From: Amoebophrya sp. A120
Taxonomy: Eukaryota; Sar; Dinophyceae; Syndiniales; Amoebophryaceae
Assembly: GCA_905178155.1 (NCBI GenBank)
Contig: CAJINV010000001.1
Coordinates: 15,686,142 to 15,750,141, forward strand
Length of the DNA: 64,000 nucleotides
Direction of reading: 5' to 3'
In this document: positions 22,970-33,507 of the stretch, in pieces
Layout of the letters: the number at the start of each line of letters is the position of its first letter
Position numbering within the stretch: position 1 is the stretch's first letter
Translations under genes and position numbers: made by a program
Notes under the pieces: model-generated
Told to the model about the DNA's origin: nothing
The model's input: only the letters and a program-made list of their open reading frames with translations
Database searches by the model: none

Positions 22970-23663
22970 GTAGTGAGGTCATGGCGGTTTTTTTGTCTTC
23001 ACGCCAAAAACACAAGCGACTTCTCTGCCCACCATGCCATCGCGATTAATGTTATGCACGATGGCACGGCGGTCGCTAAAAATGACGATCCAGAACTGGC
23101 CTCCATTTGGTTTCGAATCGAAAAACCTTCCCCGCATGCTGTGGCCCCGTCAGGCCCCACCCCAGGGTCGGCCCCATCGGCCCCCAAATCGGGCCCATAG
23201 CATGCGGATTCGCTTTTTGCTTTTGGCGGACTTTGCTTTTTTTGGTTTTTTTTGTTAAAATGCCGCATCTTCTGGCCTTACGTCCGCCTCTGAAGTGGCT
23301 GACTTTGGTGGCGTCTTTTGGGCGGCCCAAATGTGGGCCAAAATGGGGCCCATACCATGCGGCTTCGCTATTTTTTTCGGAGAGCTGCTTTTTGGGCGCC
23401 CCTTTTGGGGCGCCCGAAACCGCCAGAAACCAAGGCGGCGGGCGCCTCAGAAGGGCGCCCATTTTGCCGGCTCCCCTGCGTCGTTTTATCAAATGCGAAT
23501 CGATAGTTTTAGACCGGGCTTGTTTGACGGCAAAGCCCCGGCCGCTTGATAATTGAAAATTTTTTATGCCCAAAAACACTTCCGCCCGCTTGAAAAGTGC
23601 CGGCCGTTTTGCGCACTGCCTGTCAAAAAAGCCGCTAGATTAGAACGCTCGCGACCTCACTAC
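22970..23663. repeat. GC-rich candidate element with 11-bp terminal inverted repeats and internal repeats
   Basis: Bounded by GTAGTGAGGTC and its exact reverse complement GACCTCACTAC; beyond the first 11 bp the arms share only a GCGG(T/C)TTTTTTG block. The interior is dense in GGCCC/GGGCC and repeats GGGCCCATA(G/C)CATGCGG at about 23193 and 23346. No target-site duplication was seen and no protein is recognisable. It could be a non-autonomous transposon or simply a hairpin-rich region. Confidence 0.45.
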
Positions 23664-23779
23664 TTGTTGGTCATGGAAATCGATCCCGCACACACGTAAC
23701 ACGATCGCCCCAAATGAAGCCTGTTCCATGATGAAAATGGCTGAAGGTTCTGACTCAAATCGACCCCGTGACATGCTGT

Positions 23780-24100
23780 TTCGTTCGGATTTTACCTAGA
23801 CCAGCCGTCCTTGGTAAAATCTTGAGCAAGGACCACGGTCCTGAGTAAAATCGTCAGCCAGGCTCTGTAGCTGGTGACGTGATCCTTCTCTCAAGTGATC
23901 CCAAGTAGCTCTCCAGATTGTCCGCGCTTTGGGCAGGTCTCCCGACCTATACCAAGCCCGGGTCAACACTTTATCTGGGACCCCGTCCCCTGATCAAAAC
24001 TTTATCTGGGACCCCGTCCCCTGATCAAAACTTTATCCGGGTCCGCCGTCCTTGATAAAATCTTTACCAAGGCCCGAGGTCCTGAATAAACTAGCTACCT
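23780..24100. repeat. Degenerate tandem repeat, about 31-32 bp unit
   Basis: Two near-exact adjacent copies of a unit containing ACTTTATCTGGGACCCCGTC (about 23968-24030), then a diverged copy. Related 'ggtcctga(g/a)taaa' and 'gtccttggtaaaat' fragments occur on both sides. No coding potential. Confidence 0.7.
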
Positions 24101-24724
24101 ACGAAGCGGATCTAGACCCTGGAATGTGTTGAATCTGGTGAGACTGATGCAAGAATCTTGATGAATTTGGATGATTTGAGCTACAGGATGTAACGCAGCA
24201 AGAGACTTGCGTCACTTGCTTGCTTGCTTGCAATTGAGAGAACTCATTGGAAAGCTGTTGATAACGAGCTCAGTGCAGCAAACGTGCAAACGTGTGTAAG
24301 TGTGTGCGAGTGTTCTCAAGTCCACTAACACTACATATGAAGTGATATGCACTAGCCAAGCATAAAACTTAAACGTGGTAAGGCTGAGCATACATAATGA
24401 CTCACTGTCCTCCGCGCTGTTCTGCTTTTGGAATCAAAACTGCGCTCTCGCGCGGGTGCGTGTGCGGCACTTCCAAAGCTGAAGACCATCACGATCAAAA
24501 TTTTGACTGAAGTAGGAGTAGCTCTGGCTCTACATAATTTTCAGTTCTTTACCTTTTACTGATAGATCACACAAATGATCAGGCTATGGCTGCGCTGTTT
24601 AGTTGACAGACCAGAAAATGAAAGGTAAGAGTCCCAGACCCAGTGCGTTGTTTGATAAAATGATAATGATGGTCGCCGTGACCTACAAAAATAAATCAGG
24701 CGAAGAGCCTGCTGAGCAAGTTCT

Positions 24725-27700
24725 TTACAGGTGAAGAGGAATCTTCCACACGTTCTCGATGACCGGAAACGCACTTCCCTCACCCGGACCGCCTTCAGAA
24801 TTGTACGCGAACATGATCTGGTGAAGCAAAATTTCGTTCCATTTGTCTTTCCAGCGTTTTGCTTTGGCCGGATCCATTCGTCGTTCCTGAAGTTGCAACG
24901 CCACATGCAGGGTGAAGTCCCGCTCTAGTTCGGTAGCATCATTGAGCTTCATGTGCGAGGTCGTAATTCTCTCGGCCAAACCTTCTCGAACAGCGGCATC
25001 TAACTCGTAAGTCGCAAACTTCAGCACGCGGCGAGCCGACTCCGAATCCTCTGCCCCGTGATCAGCAACAGGCTGCGTGTTAGTTTCAAAAAAAGCTACG
25101 AACTCGCCGAACAGCTGCGCGATATCGGCCCCACTGAGGTCCCGACGCAACGTTAGTGGCTTGCACTTTTGCTGCTCTAGGGCTACTTCTCCCGAGGCAC
25201 TTCCCGAAGTATTCCCCGCGCCCGTGTTTGCAGTCGTCACGGACGCACGTCGGAGCCCCATGGAATCAAAAAGAAAATAACTCACGCTCCCCTCGGTGTC
25301 ACGTTCTGCCCCGATGGTGAAGGAGTGCGAGAAGACGTCTAAACACACCTCGTGCAAAGGGTCACAGTACAAGTTTTCACGGTGCGAAGATTTTGCGGCG
25401 GGAGCCAGAAACTTTACCTGCACCGCAAAAGCGGATAGAACTCTAGCTCCAGAAGGCCACTCTTCTTGTTTCGCCCGTGAAGAAGGCCGCGATGAAGTAG
25501 ACCCTGCAATTTGAAGGGGTTTTTCACCTCGGTCCGGTACGATTTCCGATTCCACCAGCTTTGCATTTGCTATCCTCCGGGTCGTGCGCTCTCGCAGCAG
25601 TAGGAGTTCTGACACAAAGTCAGGAACCGCTACTGGCTGCAGCACTGTGTCCGTGAACGACCTCCCCCCCGTCAGAACCCAGGAGGCCAGGGCTGCGCCG
25701 ACGTTGGCGGAAAACCGAAAATTGTGGCTGATGTCGGCGATAAACGAGTCGTAGCGAACAGCTGCCTCGTTAACCACCAGTTCCTCCAGTTTCTCTGGGT
25801 CGATTCGCATTTCTGCAAGCGAAGCGTCCGGCTTGAGCATGACGTTTTGATGCAGTCTGGCTTCTCCGTTTGTGACCTCCACCAGAGCCCCTGCACTGGG
25901 CACAGTTCCGTGGGCGACAGTGACTACAGGTGCAGGAACCGCTGGAGCGGGACCGCCCCCACGCTTGTTACCTTCTTGAGCACCCCACACAGTACTAGCG
26001 TTCTCCGTTTCAGTTGTTGTTGAAATGGACTTCACCAATGCCAGGTCGTACCAGGTCATTTCGGCCTCGTTCCGCTCTGCTCCCTCCTGCGAATACGTCA
26101 ACTCTTCAATGTCGGTGTAGAACCCGAAATTGCTTGCTAGAAAGTAAAACGCGTAGTCGGGCCGAGGGAAAATTGTCTGCTCCTTCGCGGCTTTTTCCCC
26201 GCCAGCAAACGCCTCCGTCGTCTGGTATTTGAACAGCTTCTCTGAGTACACGTTTTCGGTTATCAGCTCCGCGCGGAGATATGCATTGCAAACATGTCTG
26301 GATCTGGAGGAATGCGTATGCCTATGCGCCGGCCAACACCAGGTCACAAAAAATAAACCTGTCTGTGACTATGCAAAAGCTCCTGTTCACTTTTTGTTAA
26401 GATCACAAAGAATAAGAAAGAACGACCATCAATGTATAGCATCGATTTCCAAGAGCAGCACTCCTGAACTAGTCTACCAGTGGGGCATTGATATGATTGT
26501 CAGAGGACAGCTGCACGACAAAAACGTGCATTGTCGATGTCGTTGTCCCTTTGACCACGGCGACATATTTGCGTTTGTGTTTGATAGGAGAAATGCACTT
26601 GCGATGGTCGGCGTGGAAGTACTTGGCGCGACCACCTGCTGGCTTAGCGCAGACCCTTTTTTGAACAGACACTCTGTCCACAGCTTGTAGACCTGCTCGC
26701 GCCATTGCGTTTCGGAAATCACTTTTCTATTTGTATTTTCATCCAGACCGACATTATCTACGTATTCTACGTCATGTCTGGGATGAAACGGCCTTCCATG
26801 CGACTCAAACCACCAAGGGAAGGACCGCAAAAGGGTGCGAAAGGGGTTCTGCGTTACGGGGCCAGCTGTTGCTGTGGTCTGACTTTTCTGCTGTAGCTGC
26901 TCTAACCGCAAATCGTTTTGAACGACGGATCGGAAAAACCGCAGGATGTTGGCTTTCGGAAAGACAGCTTGCCAGAACCTATAGAAAAAATCCTTCGGAT
27001 AGTAGGCAGCCATTTGCAGTCCGGCGAGACCGCGCGTAGGTGTGCTGGTAGAGGCTCCGCCTGCCCGTCGTGAAGACGCCAAAAGCGGCTGCACGGCTTC
27101 CGCTGCCCGGGCCCCCAGAAACGTTTTCCGTGCCTCCGCAGTCCTCTCTGGAAATTCCACTAGCCTGCCGCTTCGCAAGTCGTACCAGTAAGGGAGCGCC
27201 GGTACCTCGTAGTCATTAGAGTAAAACGGGCCATTGTCGTTCGCGAACTTCTTCGGGTAGCAATGGCCGCCACAAAAATGTGTCTCAACCTCGGCTGCCA
27301 CTCCGATGGGCACGCGAGGAAAGGAGCATGAAGAGATGCCAGTTGTTGACAACGGTGGTGCTATTGACAGCGTCGAGGAGTCATCTTCCATGTTCGTCGT
27401 GTAGGGTCTGCTGACTGCGTCTCTCGCAAAATGATCCACCACGTGGTGCGAATATAGGTCCACATGCCCCTCGTCAAGAGCGTCTTCTACTTCTCTTCCG
27501 CTTGTGGTCCTCGTTCCACAGTTGTCTTGTGCACTTCCCAAATACCCAAACTGTCTGATTGCACTTTTGTACACGTTGCCACTTTTCTCGTCGGTTTTCA
27601 CGAATGGGTGATCCAAAGCGCGTGCAAGCGGGGATCTAGGCAGTAGGGGTCCTCCAAAACCAAAAAAACTTCCTTGACCCTCCGGTCCCGTGCCGGCAAG

Positions 27701-28114
27701 CCCGACCAGACACACGATAGACATCGTTGCGGTGGTGCATAGAGCACACCTGCTCACTCGCTCGCAAATCGGCCAACGATCTGGATCTGATGATGTTGTA
27801 GTGCCACTTCTACTGCCCCTGCCGGCCGGTTGTACGGGAACCAGCAATCTGCCCAGCTGAAGCTGTCGGTGACTTCGCCTGTCTTGACCTTGAGCCATGT
27901 TGCCGCTGCCAGTGTACGTGTAGCGGTTCATCTCGTCGTGTATTTCGGGCTCTGAAGTAGAGGCTGGGGCATACCATCCCTTGTCGTGGTCATCTTGCGC
28001 CGCTCCCGTCGCCACAGGAGACGTCAACTTCGTTGCGTTGACGAATAAAGCGCCACCTGTGCAACCACTGTAGAGGTGATCGCAGCATAGCACGGCTGCT
28101 CCCAGAATACCCAC
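24725..28114 (-). CDS. Unknown protein of about 1025 aa with possible N-terminal signal, 2 exons split by an introner
   Basis: Exon 1 runs from an open frame at about 28114 down to 26587 and exon 2 from 26274 to a stop at 24725. Removing the introner and one GGAGA copy joins TIASAFL to RAELITENVYSEKLF in frame. No ATG is seen at the upstream limit (the first codon of the frame there is GTG), so the true start probably lies in an upstream exon or near 28239 in another frame. The first 40 residues (VGILGAAVLCC...GGALFVNATKL) look like a signal sequence, suggesting a secretory route. Exon 2 is Ala/Glu-rich and helical. I recognise no enzyme motif. Confidence 0.6.
26280..26586. mobile_element. 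Introner element, decayed family-B-like copy (IE7)
   Basis: 307 bp. The left end TATGCATTGCAAACATGTCT retains the family-B TGTCTGGATCTGGA core, while the right end TATCAAACACAAACGCAAAT (read on the other strand) has diverged. The perfect duplication GGAGA and the in-frame join identify it despite eroded inverted repeats. Confidence 0.75.
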
Positions 28115-29357
28115 TTTTGCAAAATGATGTGGCCCTCCGCGCCGTTCCCGTGATGTGCAATGTGCTTCTTGCCGTCTTCGTACCCGCTCCCTACGGGCCG
28201 TACGGGAGTGGCACTATAACGGACACCATCTTCCTTCATTTTTGTAGACGGTCAGCTGCTGCCGAGTTTCTTTTAAAATCAATTGGAAGTAGCGCAGCCG
28301 AAATGTACAAATACACTTGACTTGCAAGAGAAAAAAACAATTCAGAGGAGCATGGCGTCTGCCACAACAAACTGTGACGGAACGCCCAAAAACTTTTCTT
28401 CGAACCTATTGACAGAAACACGACGTGGAATCAAGACTGGAGATCATGGCATTGACTGTTTCAATGCCATATTGTCGCTTGTCACGAGCTGTCATTGAGA
28501 TGAGTGGTCACTTCCCCTCGCATTGAGCGTGTGGGTTTCAAGATCACATGATCCTTAATCATACCATGATCGACGCCTGTAATTGTACCTCTCCTGCGAT
28601 ATCGAATCAATAAATGAGATCTTGATGTTGATCTTCCTCCACTTTATGTTCCTTTCAGTGTCCTCTAGAAGCTGAAGCACCCAAGAACTAAGTACTTGAT
28701 ATGACCACACGATAAACATAAAGACCACATCCGACTGATTTACTTGTTCTATCGACATGCACATGCTCGCACTAGCAACAGCAAGCACCAGAGCTCTTGC
28801 TTCAAATAGATTCGTAGAAGATCAGGCGTTGGTAGTTGCTTAAGATCGGTTTACTCGCTAGGACCGAAAGCGAAACCAGAACGAAGGTGGATGACAATAA
28901 AAGTCCTCCAATCGCGATTCCGACCAGCAGGAGTAGTGTAGCTGTTTCTCTTCCTTAATAGCGGGAAGGCTGCAGCGCTTCATTTTGACAGTCGCATGTT
29001 GATCAACATCAAGCTGCACAGGCAACTCAGTACAGCAGGCAAATATGTCCCAAAAAAAACAGTCCAGCGTCGACATCAATGTAGTTTTCTGATGCTGTTG
29101 AAGCCCATTCTGCTCCGTTTCCTTCTCCTTTCGCTTCATCAAGTACAAGAACTCAAACTTTTTACATAGCACTAGGCTGTCGCTGTTGCGCTTTTTCGAA
29201 ATAAAAAACACCAAGGAGGAGTAGCGTTCGTTGTCGTTCTTCTCGCGAGAACTCAGATCAACTGCAACAAAAGCATCAACCACAGCTACGACTGCTATTT
29301 CAAAAAATCGTGAGGTTTCAGTTCCCAAATCGTCATCATCTTCATCTCGCTGGCCTG
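28115..29357. other. Intergenic, no supported gene
   Basis: About 1.2 kb including the likely 5' region of the preceding gene and 3' region of the aminopeptidase gene. A minus ORF at 28858-29478 begins as an out-of-frame shadow of the aminopeptidase and is not called. Confidence 0.45.
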
Positions 29358-30977
29358 CTACAAAATTGTGAGCCCGTTGTCCAATTCGCGAAAATGGCGG
29401 AAGGCAGAGAGACAGAACCGCTGGAGGTGGTCGAGATCGATACTGCTGCAGGTCTCCTTGACGCTGTGCATGGCCCACTGCGGAATCCCCAGGTCGATGG
29501 CCCGCATGCCCAGGTTGCTGCTCACCATGGGTCCGATGGTGGACCCGCAGGGACAGTCGTTGCGGACCACGAAATCTTGAACTGCAATGTTGTCTTTCGC
29601 AGCCACCGCCCGGAGCAACGCGGATGTCGTGGAGGTGGTGGCGTACCGCTGGTTGGCGTTGTGTTTGATCACGATACCCTGGTGCAGAACCGGGCGGTGC
29701 TCGGACTGGTGTTTCGCGGCGTAATTTGGGTGGTAGGCGTGGGCTGCGTCGATCGAGAACAGAATGCTCCGGGAAACCGTCGCAAGCCAGGCGCTCTGGT
29801 ACGGGATGCAGGAAGAACCTGGCTGGCCCGCGCGCGGGGGAAATTGCACCGTCATAGCGTCGTTGTTTTTCAAAATCCCTGTAGTTTTCGGCGAGCCGGG
29901 CTTAGCGGAAGTGGTCGTGGAATCCAAAACCTCGCCGAGAATTTGCTGCAACCACTGCTGCAGACAGCCACTGTCCGCTCCCGCAGTGCTCTCGCTGCCG
30001 ACTTCTTCGTGGTCGAAGGCGCAAGCCACCGCGATATCCGAATAAGTCGCGGCTTCCGGGGACTGCGCGAACCGAACCAGCGCGTCGTACTGCGCCCAGA
30101 CGGAGATCAGGTTGTCGATCCGGCCAGAAAAAATAAAGTCCTCGCGAGCTCCGATCAAGCGGCTCGGCTCCGCGTCGAAGAGGCAGAGGTCCAGGTCCAC
30201 AATCTTCGCTTCCGCGTTGCTCACCCCCATTTCCTCGTGCAGCAGCGTGAGCAGTTCTTCGCTGTGTTGCTTTGCCCCCTGCATGGGTGCGGCCGCCGGC
30301 GCCGCCGCTCCGGGTACGGGTTCGCACAGGACCAAGCCGGAGGTAGGGACAGCGGACGTCATGCACAGCACCGGCTGCAAATTTGTCTCGGTGTTGATAC
30401 TGAAAGCCTTGCGCTCATCGGCCGTCTGCAGGTGGATGGCCAGATTGGGGACCAGCAAGACTGGGCGATCGATCCGAACGAGTTTTTCTTCCAGTTGCGC
30501 GGGGGTTTTGTTGCGGGACAGAACGACTTTGCCGGCCAGCCCGAGCGGGCGGTCGAACCAGGTATGCCACAGGCCGCCGCCGTAAGTCTGCACCCCGACC
30601 TGCACGTGCTCCTTCGTACCCGTTACTTTCGTGTTCGGACGCAACCGCAGACACGGCGAGTCCGTGTGCGCCCCACAGATGACGAAGCCGCCGCCCTTCG
30701 CCGCTGGCTTGGTCGTGGGATCCGCGGTGTGAAACTGGCCACCGACCACAAAGGCGCAGACCGTGGTGCCGAGCTTGGTGAGAAAGTACTTACCGCCCTT
30801 TTGGAGCCGCCAGGGCAGATTCGCTTCCGATAACTCCTCGAAATTTGCCTGGAGCAGCATCTTCTTCACGGCCGCGACGGCGTGGTACGGCGACCCTGTC
30901 TCGTTGACGAAGGGTAAGAATTGCCGGGCGGCATTGGTTGCCACGCTGGTCATCTTCGACGAGGCCGGTGATGCCAT
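29358..30977 (-). CDS. DNPEP: Aspartyl aminopeptidase, peptidase family M18
   Basis: Single exon, 539 aa, ATG at 30977. M18 enzymes remove N-terminal Asp or Glu from peptides and use two zinc ions. The metal and catalytic segments are all present: AHTDSPCLRLRP (first His and Asp), SGRIDNL (bridging Asp), CAFDHEEVGS (the catalytic and zinc Glu pair), SIDAAHAYHPNY (zinc Asp), and MHSVKE near the C-terminus (last zinc His). The substrate-loop sequence YGGGLWHTWFDRPLGLAG is near-identical to what is known for the family. It is slightly longer than the human enzyme (about 480 aa) because of an N-terminal extension and an Ala/Pro-rich insert near residue 225. No targeting peptide is obvious, so a cytosolic dodecameric enzyme is expected. 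Confidence 0.97.
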   Translation of the reverse strand: MASPASSKMTSVATNAARQFLPFVNETGSPYHAVAAVKKMLLQANFEELSEANLPWRLQKGGKYFLTKLGTTVCAFVVGGQFHTADPTTKPAAKGGGFVICGAHTDSPCLRLRPNTKVTGTKEHVQVGVQTYGGGLWHTWFDRPLGLAGKVVLSRNKTPAQLEEKLVRIDRPVLLVPNLAIHLQTADERKAFSINTETNLQPVLCMTSAVPTSGLVLCEPVPGAAAPAAAPMQGAKQHSEELLTLLHEEMGVSNAEAKIVDLDLCLFDAEPSRLIGAREDFIFSGRIDNLISVWAQYDALVRFAQSPEAATYSDIAVACAFDHEEVGSESTAGADSGCLQQWLQQILGEVLDSTTTSAKPGSPKTTGILKNNDAMTVQFPPRAGQPGSSCIPYQSAWLATVSRSILFSIDAAHAYHPNYAAKHQSEHRPVLHQGIVIKHNANQRYATTSTTSALLRAVAAKDNIAVQDFVVRNDCPCGSTIGPMVSSNLGMRAIDLGIPQWAMHSVKETCSSIDLDHLQRFCLSAFRHFRELDNGLTIL

Positions 30978-31777
30978 TTTTTTTTCTCAAGTAGACGCAC
31001 AAAAATACCACTAGTCGCTGACGGTAGGGGTCGTAGGGTCAAAGTAAGATTTACATGTAAGAACGTCGTAACTACCCGATTTCGATCCGCGTGTAAAAGA
31101 ATCTATCTCTAAATCTCGGTGTCCCCCATGTAAGTCGCAGAAGAAAAGAATGCAACGCAACAGGGAAATTTAAGGTCGCTGTTCTACAGTGAAAATTCAA
31201 TTATTCTCCATCCGATCACGATGGACAGACTGCGGAAGTCCTTTTGTTTTGCTGTCGTTTTTGTAGTTTCTTTTGCTTTGCAGCTAAAGCGATGATTCTT
31301 CAGAACTCACTTGTTAGCTCATGTCGTTATTGTTCCCATTGTCGGTCACTACACGAGATGGTCCTGGAATATAAACTCAAACGGAAAGGCTACCTGGCAA
31401 ATTTGTGTTTATTCTCGAAGCCTCATCCTCATTGCGATTCGGATTCGTGTCGTCAGAAAATTTTTGTACCGTTGTCTTGTAGGAGTGAACAGCACCATTA
31501 TCATGTTTCGTGGTTGTTGAATCTTGTCTGTTCCCCTTCTTGTATTCGACACAGCAACAAAGAGGCAGGTTCGTCCGCAAGGACGAAAATTCCTTTGCTA
31601 TTGATTCTAGTGCGTAAGCTTGTGTGCCCACAACTAAGAAAGTTAATGTCCTCTTCTTGCTGTTTTATTCTGTAGCTGCTTTGTTGCTTTTGCTTTTCGC
31701 ATGTCAAGAACGTCGGAAGTACAAGTATCTATATGATGGGTCCATCGCAGGCAGCGGTACATAATTTGCATTTATTT
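30978..31777. other. Intergenic, no gene seen
   Basis: About 800 bp. Cys-rich plus-strand ORFs here lack coding character and overlap in several frames. No element ends were found. Confidence 0.45.
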
Positions 31778-32560
31778 TCAATGGTGTGTCAAATCCAGGC
31801 CACTTGCACTTGATGCTGATTTCTGCGCTTGGAGTTCCGTCGACAGTGGAGCCTCGTCTGCTGTTTCCGAATAAAAGGCACTAGTGGCATTCATCCAGGT
31901 TTCTCCTTCACCGTCTTCCTGGTCATCATGGTCTTCTCGTGCCACTTCTGCATTGAATTGTTTTTTGTGGTACCGCGGTATGTAAAATGGATTTTTAGTT
32001 TGCTCCGGATGAAAGTGGTCCAAAATTCCCAAACCGCCGAAAAAGGATATCGGAGATGCGGCCAGACAGGCCATGAAGCAAAGAGTAGACCTCTTCCTCT
32101 CTCCGACGACGTTTCGGCAGCAGGGCAGCCTTCTAGCAAGTAAATCGCTGCGATCGTCGAGGAGAAACTCCTGCTGCTGCTGTTGGCGTAACATGTCATG
32201 TATGCGCGGTAAGCCCAGGCTGTCGTTATGCGGGAAAGGTGTAGTACCATAACTATCATACATGAACGCAGTAGTGTCTTCGTTGCTGGGCGGGGGTGCC
32301 GCGGCTCCTGCTGAACTCGGCGGCACGAAGTAGGTAGCAGCACCACTTGTTGGAGCTGCCTGAGCACCACGCTCGTCAGTGCTACTTCTGACGCATAAGA
32401 AGCTGCCAGTGCACCCTGCGTCGTCAGCTACAGGCCCGCTTGACACCCTAACGGCACCTATGCCTATCTTCAGCGCTGCGACGTTCACGACATGCGAATG
32501 GAATAGACAGGACGCGACGAGCGTAACCACCGCACGACACGAAAAAATCGTAAATATCAT
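31778..32560 (-). CDS. Small secretory membrane protein, unknown
   Basis: About 260 aa from the first ATG at 32560. The N-terminus MIFTIFSCRAVVTLVASCLF is a good signal peptide. A second hydrophobic stretch (STLCFMACLAASPISFFGGL, about residues 160-180) is probably a membrane helix, followed by an acidic tail. A poly-Gln run lies near residue 130. No family recognised. Confidence 0.5.
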   Translation of the reverse strand: MIFTIFSCRAVVTLVASCLFHSHVVNVAALKIGIGAVRVSSGPVADDAGCTGSFLCVRSSTDERGAQAAPTSGAATYFVPPSSAGAAAPPPSNEDTTAFMYDSYGTTPFPHNDSLGLPRIHDMLRQQQQQEFLLDDRSDLLARRLPCCRNVVGERKRSTLCFMACLAASPISFFGGLGILDHFHPEQTKNPFYIPRYHKKQFNAEVAREDHDDQEDGEGETWMNATSAFYSETADEAPLSTELQAQKSASSASGLDLTHH

Positions 32561-33507
32561 TTTGTAGTTGAACAAGTAGTCGGGCTGCAGTCGTTATCGT
32601 TCAGGAAAGGAAAAGGTTGGTTGCCAGATCATAATCAATACGCCAACGGTATGAAGACTATGACAACATTCAATTAACGTAGTTCCTTCTTCCTGCTTCG
32701 ATTCAACAGTTGCGATCGCTGTACTAATGTCTAGGGACGTGGTTTATTTTTCGTGTGTGTGATCATTCGCCGTTGAAGTTGTACCCGTGCCCTTCCATGC
32801 AGCATTATTCTACTATTATTGATCGCACGCTAGTACAGACAAAAGATGAATCCTGCTTTCACGTCGACCTGGATGTGCGACAAAGTCAAACCGAAAGTTA
32901 AAAAGCAACAAGAAAAATCAAATCAAAAATGATAACGCTGCGCGGTATGGATTTTTTGATCCGCGATCGTTGTACTCTTTGTCTTTCTTCATCTTGTTGC
33001 CAACGTGGACGAAACTAGAGACCCTTCGGATCGCAGTTTTCTCTCTGTTACAACTGTTGTGGTTACTCAGATCCACCCGCCCTGGCATCCTGTGGCTATC
33101 GCAGATGGCGCACTTTGAGCCTGAAGAACTTAGAACATCGAAGTTGTTGGTGCGTCCAAAGAAAACCTCGGCAAAAAGCCACTCAGACTCAAGAATACTT
33201 AAGTAGTACTTACGGACTCTGACACCCGTCGCCTTTGCGGCAACTGAGTGAATTTTGCATTTTATTCCAGGGGAGAAGATATTCATTCGATTTCAGTGTC
33301 TATTCCAATTACGCGTGCGCTAGCCCAACGGAGACGAACAGAAAATGCTCGATGAAGAAAGCAATGTTCTTGAGTAGCACCAGGTTTATCCAAGGGCAGC
33401 TACAAAGAAGTCGAAATGAGTGGCCCTCGAATAAATGACAATGTCGTATCGTACTTCTGCACTCCGACTGTCACTGTGCCGACCTCCATCCGTCACCTAA
33501 AATGCAT
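32561..33507. other. Intergenic, no supported gene
   Basis: About 950 bp. It contains a GTAAGTAC donor-like site on minus near 33209 and an ORF of 122 codons (32918-33286), but no coherent exon chain could be built. Confidence 0.4.

Larger units (their letters stand above)
21973..24724. other. Gene-free repeat-rich island
   Basis: About 2.75 kb without a supportable gene. It holds a candidate 0.69-kb GC-rich element (22970-23663) and a degenerate tandem-repeat tract (about 23780-24100), each listed separately. The remainder is AT-rich, with a short CTTG run near 24219-24232. Confidence 0.6.

Noticed and set aside
28858..29478. 206-codon minus ORF downstream of the aminopeptidase
   Set aside because: Its first third is an out-of-frame shadow of the aminopeptidase C-terminus; the rest is Lys/Ser-rich 3' sequence.
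29310..30833. 507-codon plus-strand ORF
   Set aside because: Exact antisense of the aspartyl aminopeptidase, whose catalytic motifs are all on minus.
32918..33286. 122-codon minus ORF with CAICDSH
   Set aside because: Short Cys pair only; contains a GTAAGTAC donor and I could not assemble a consistent exon chain.
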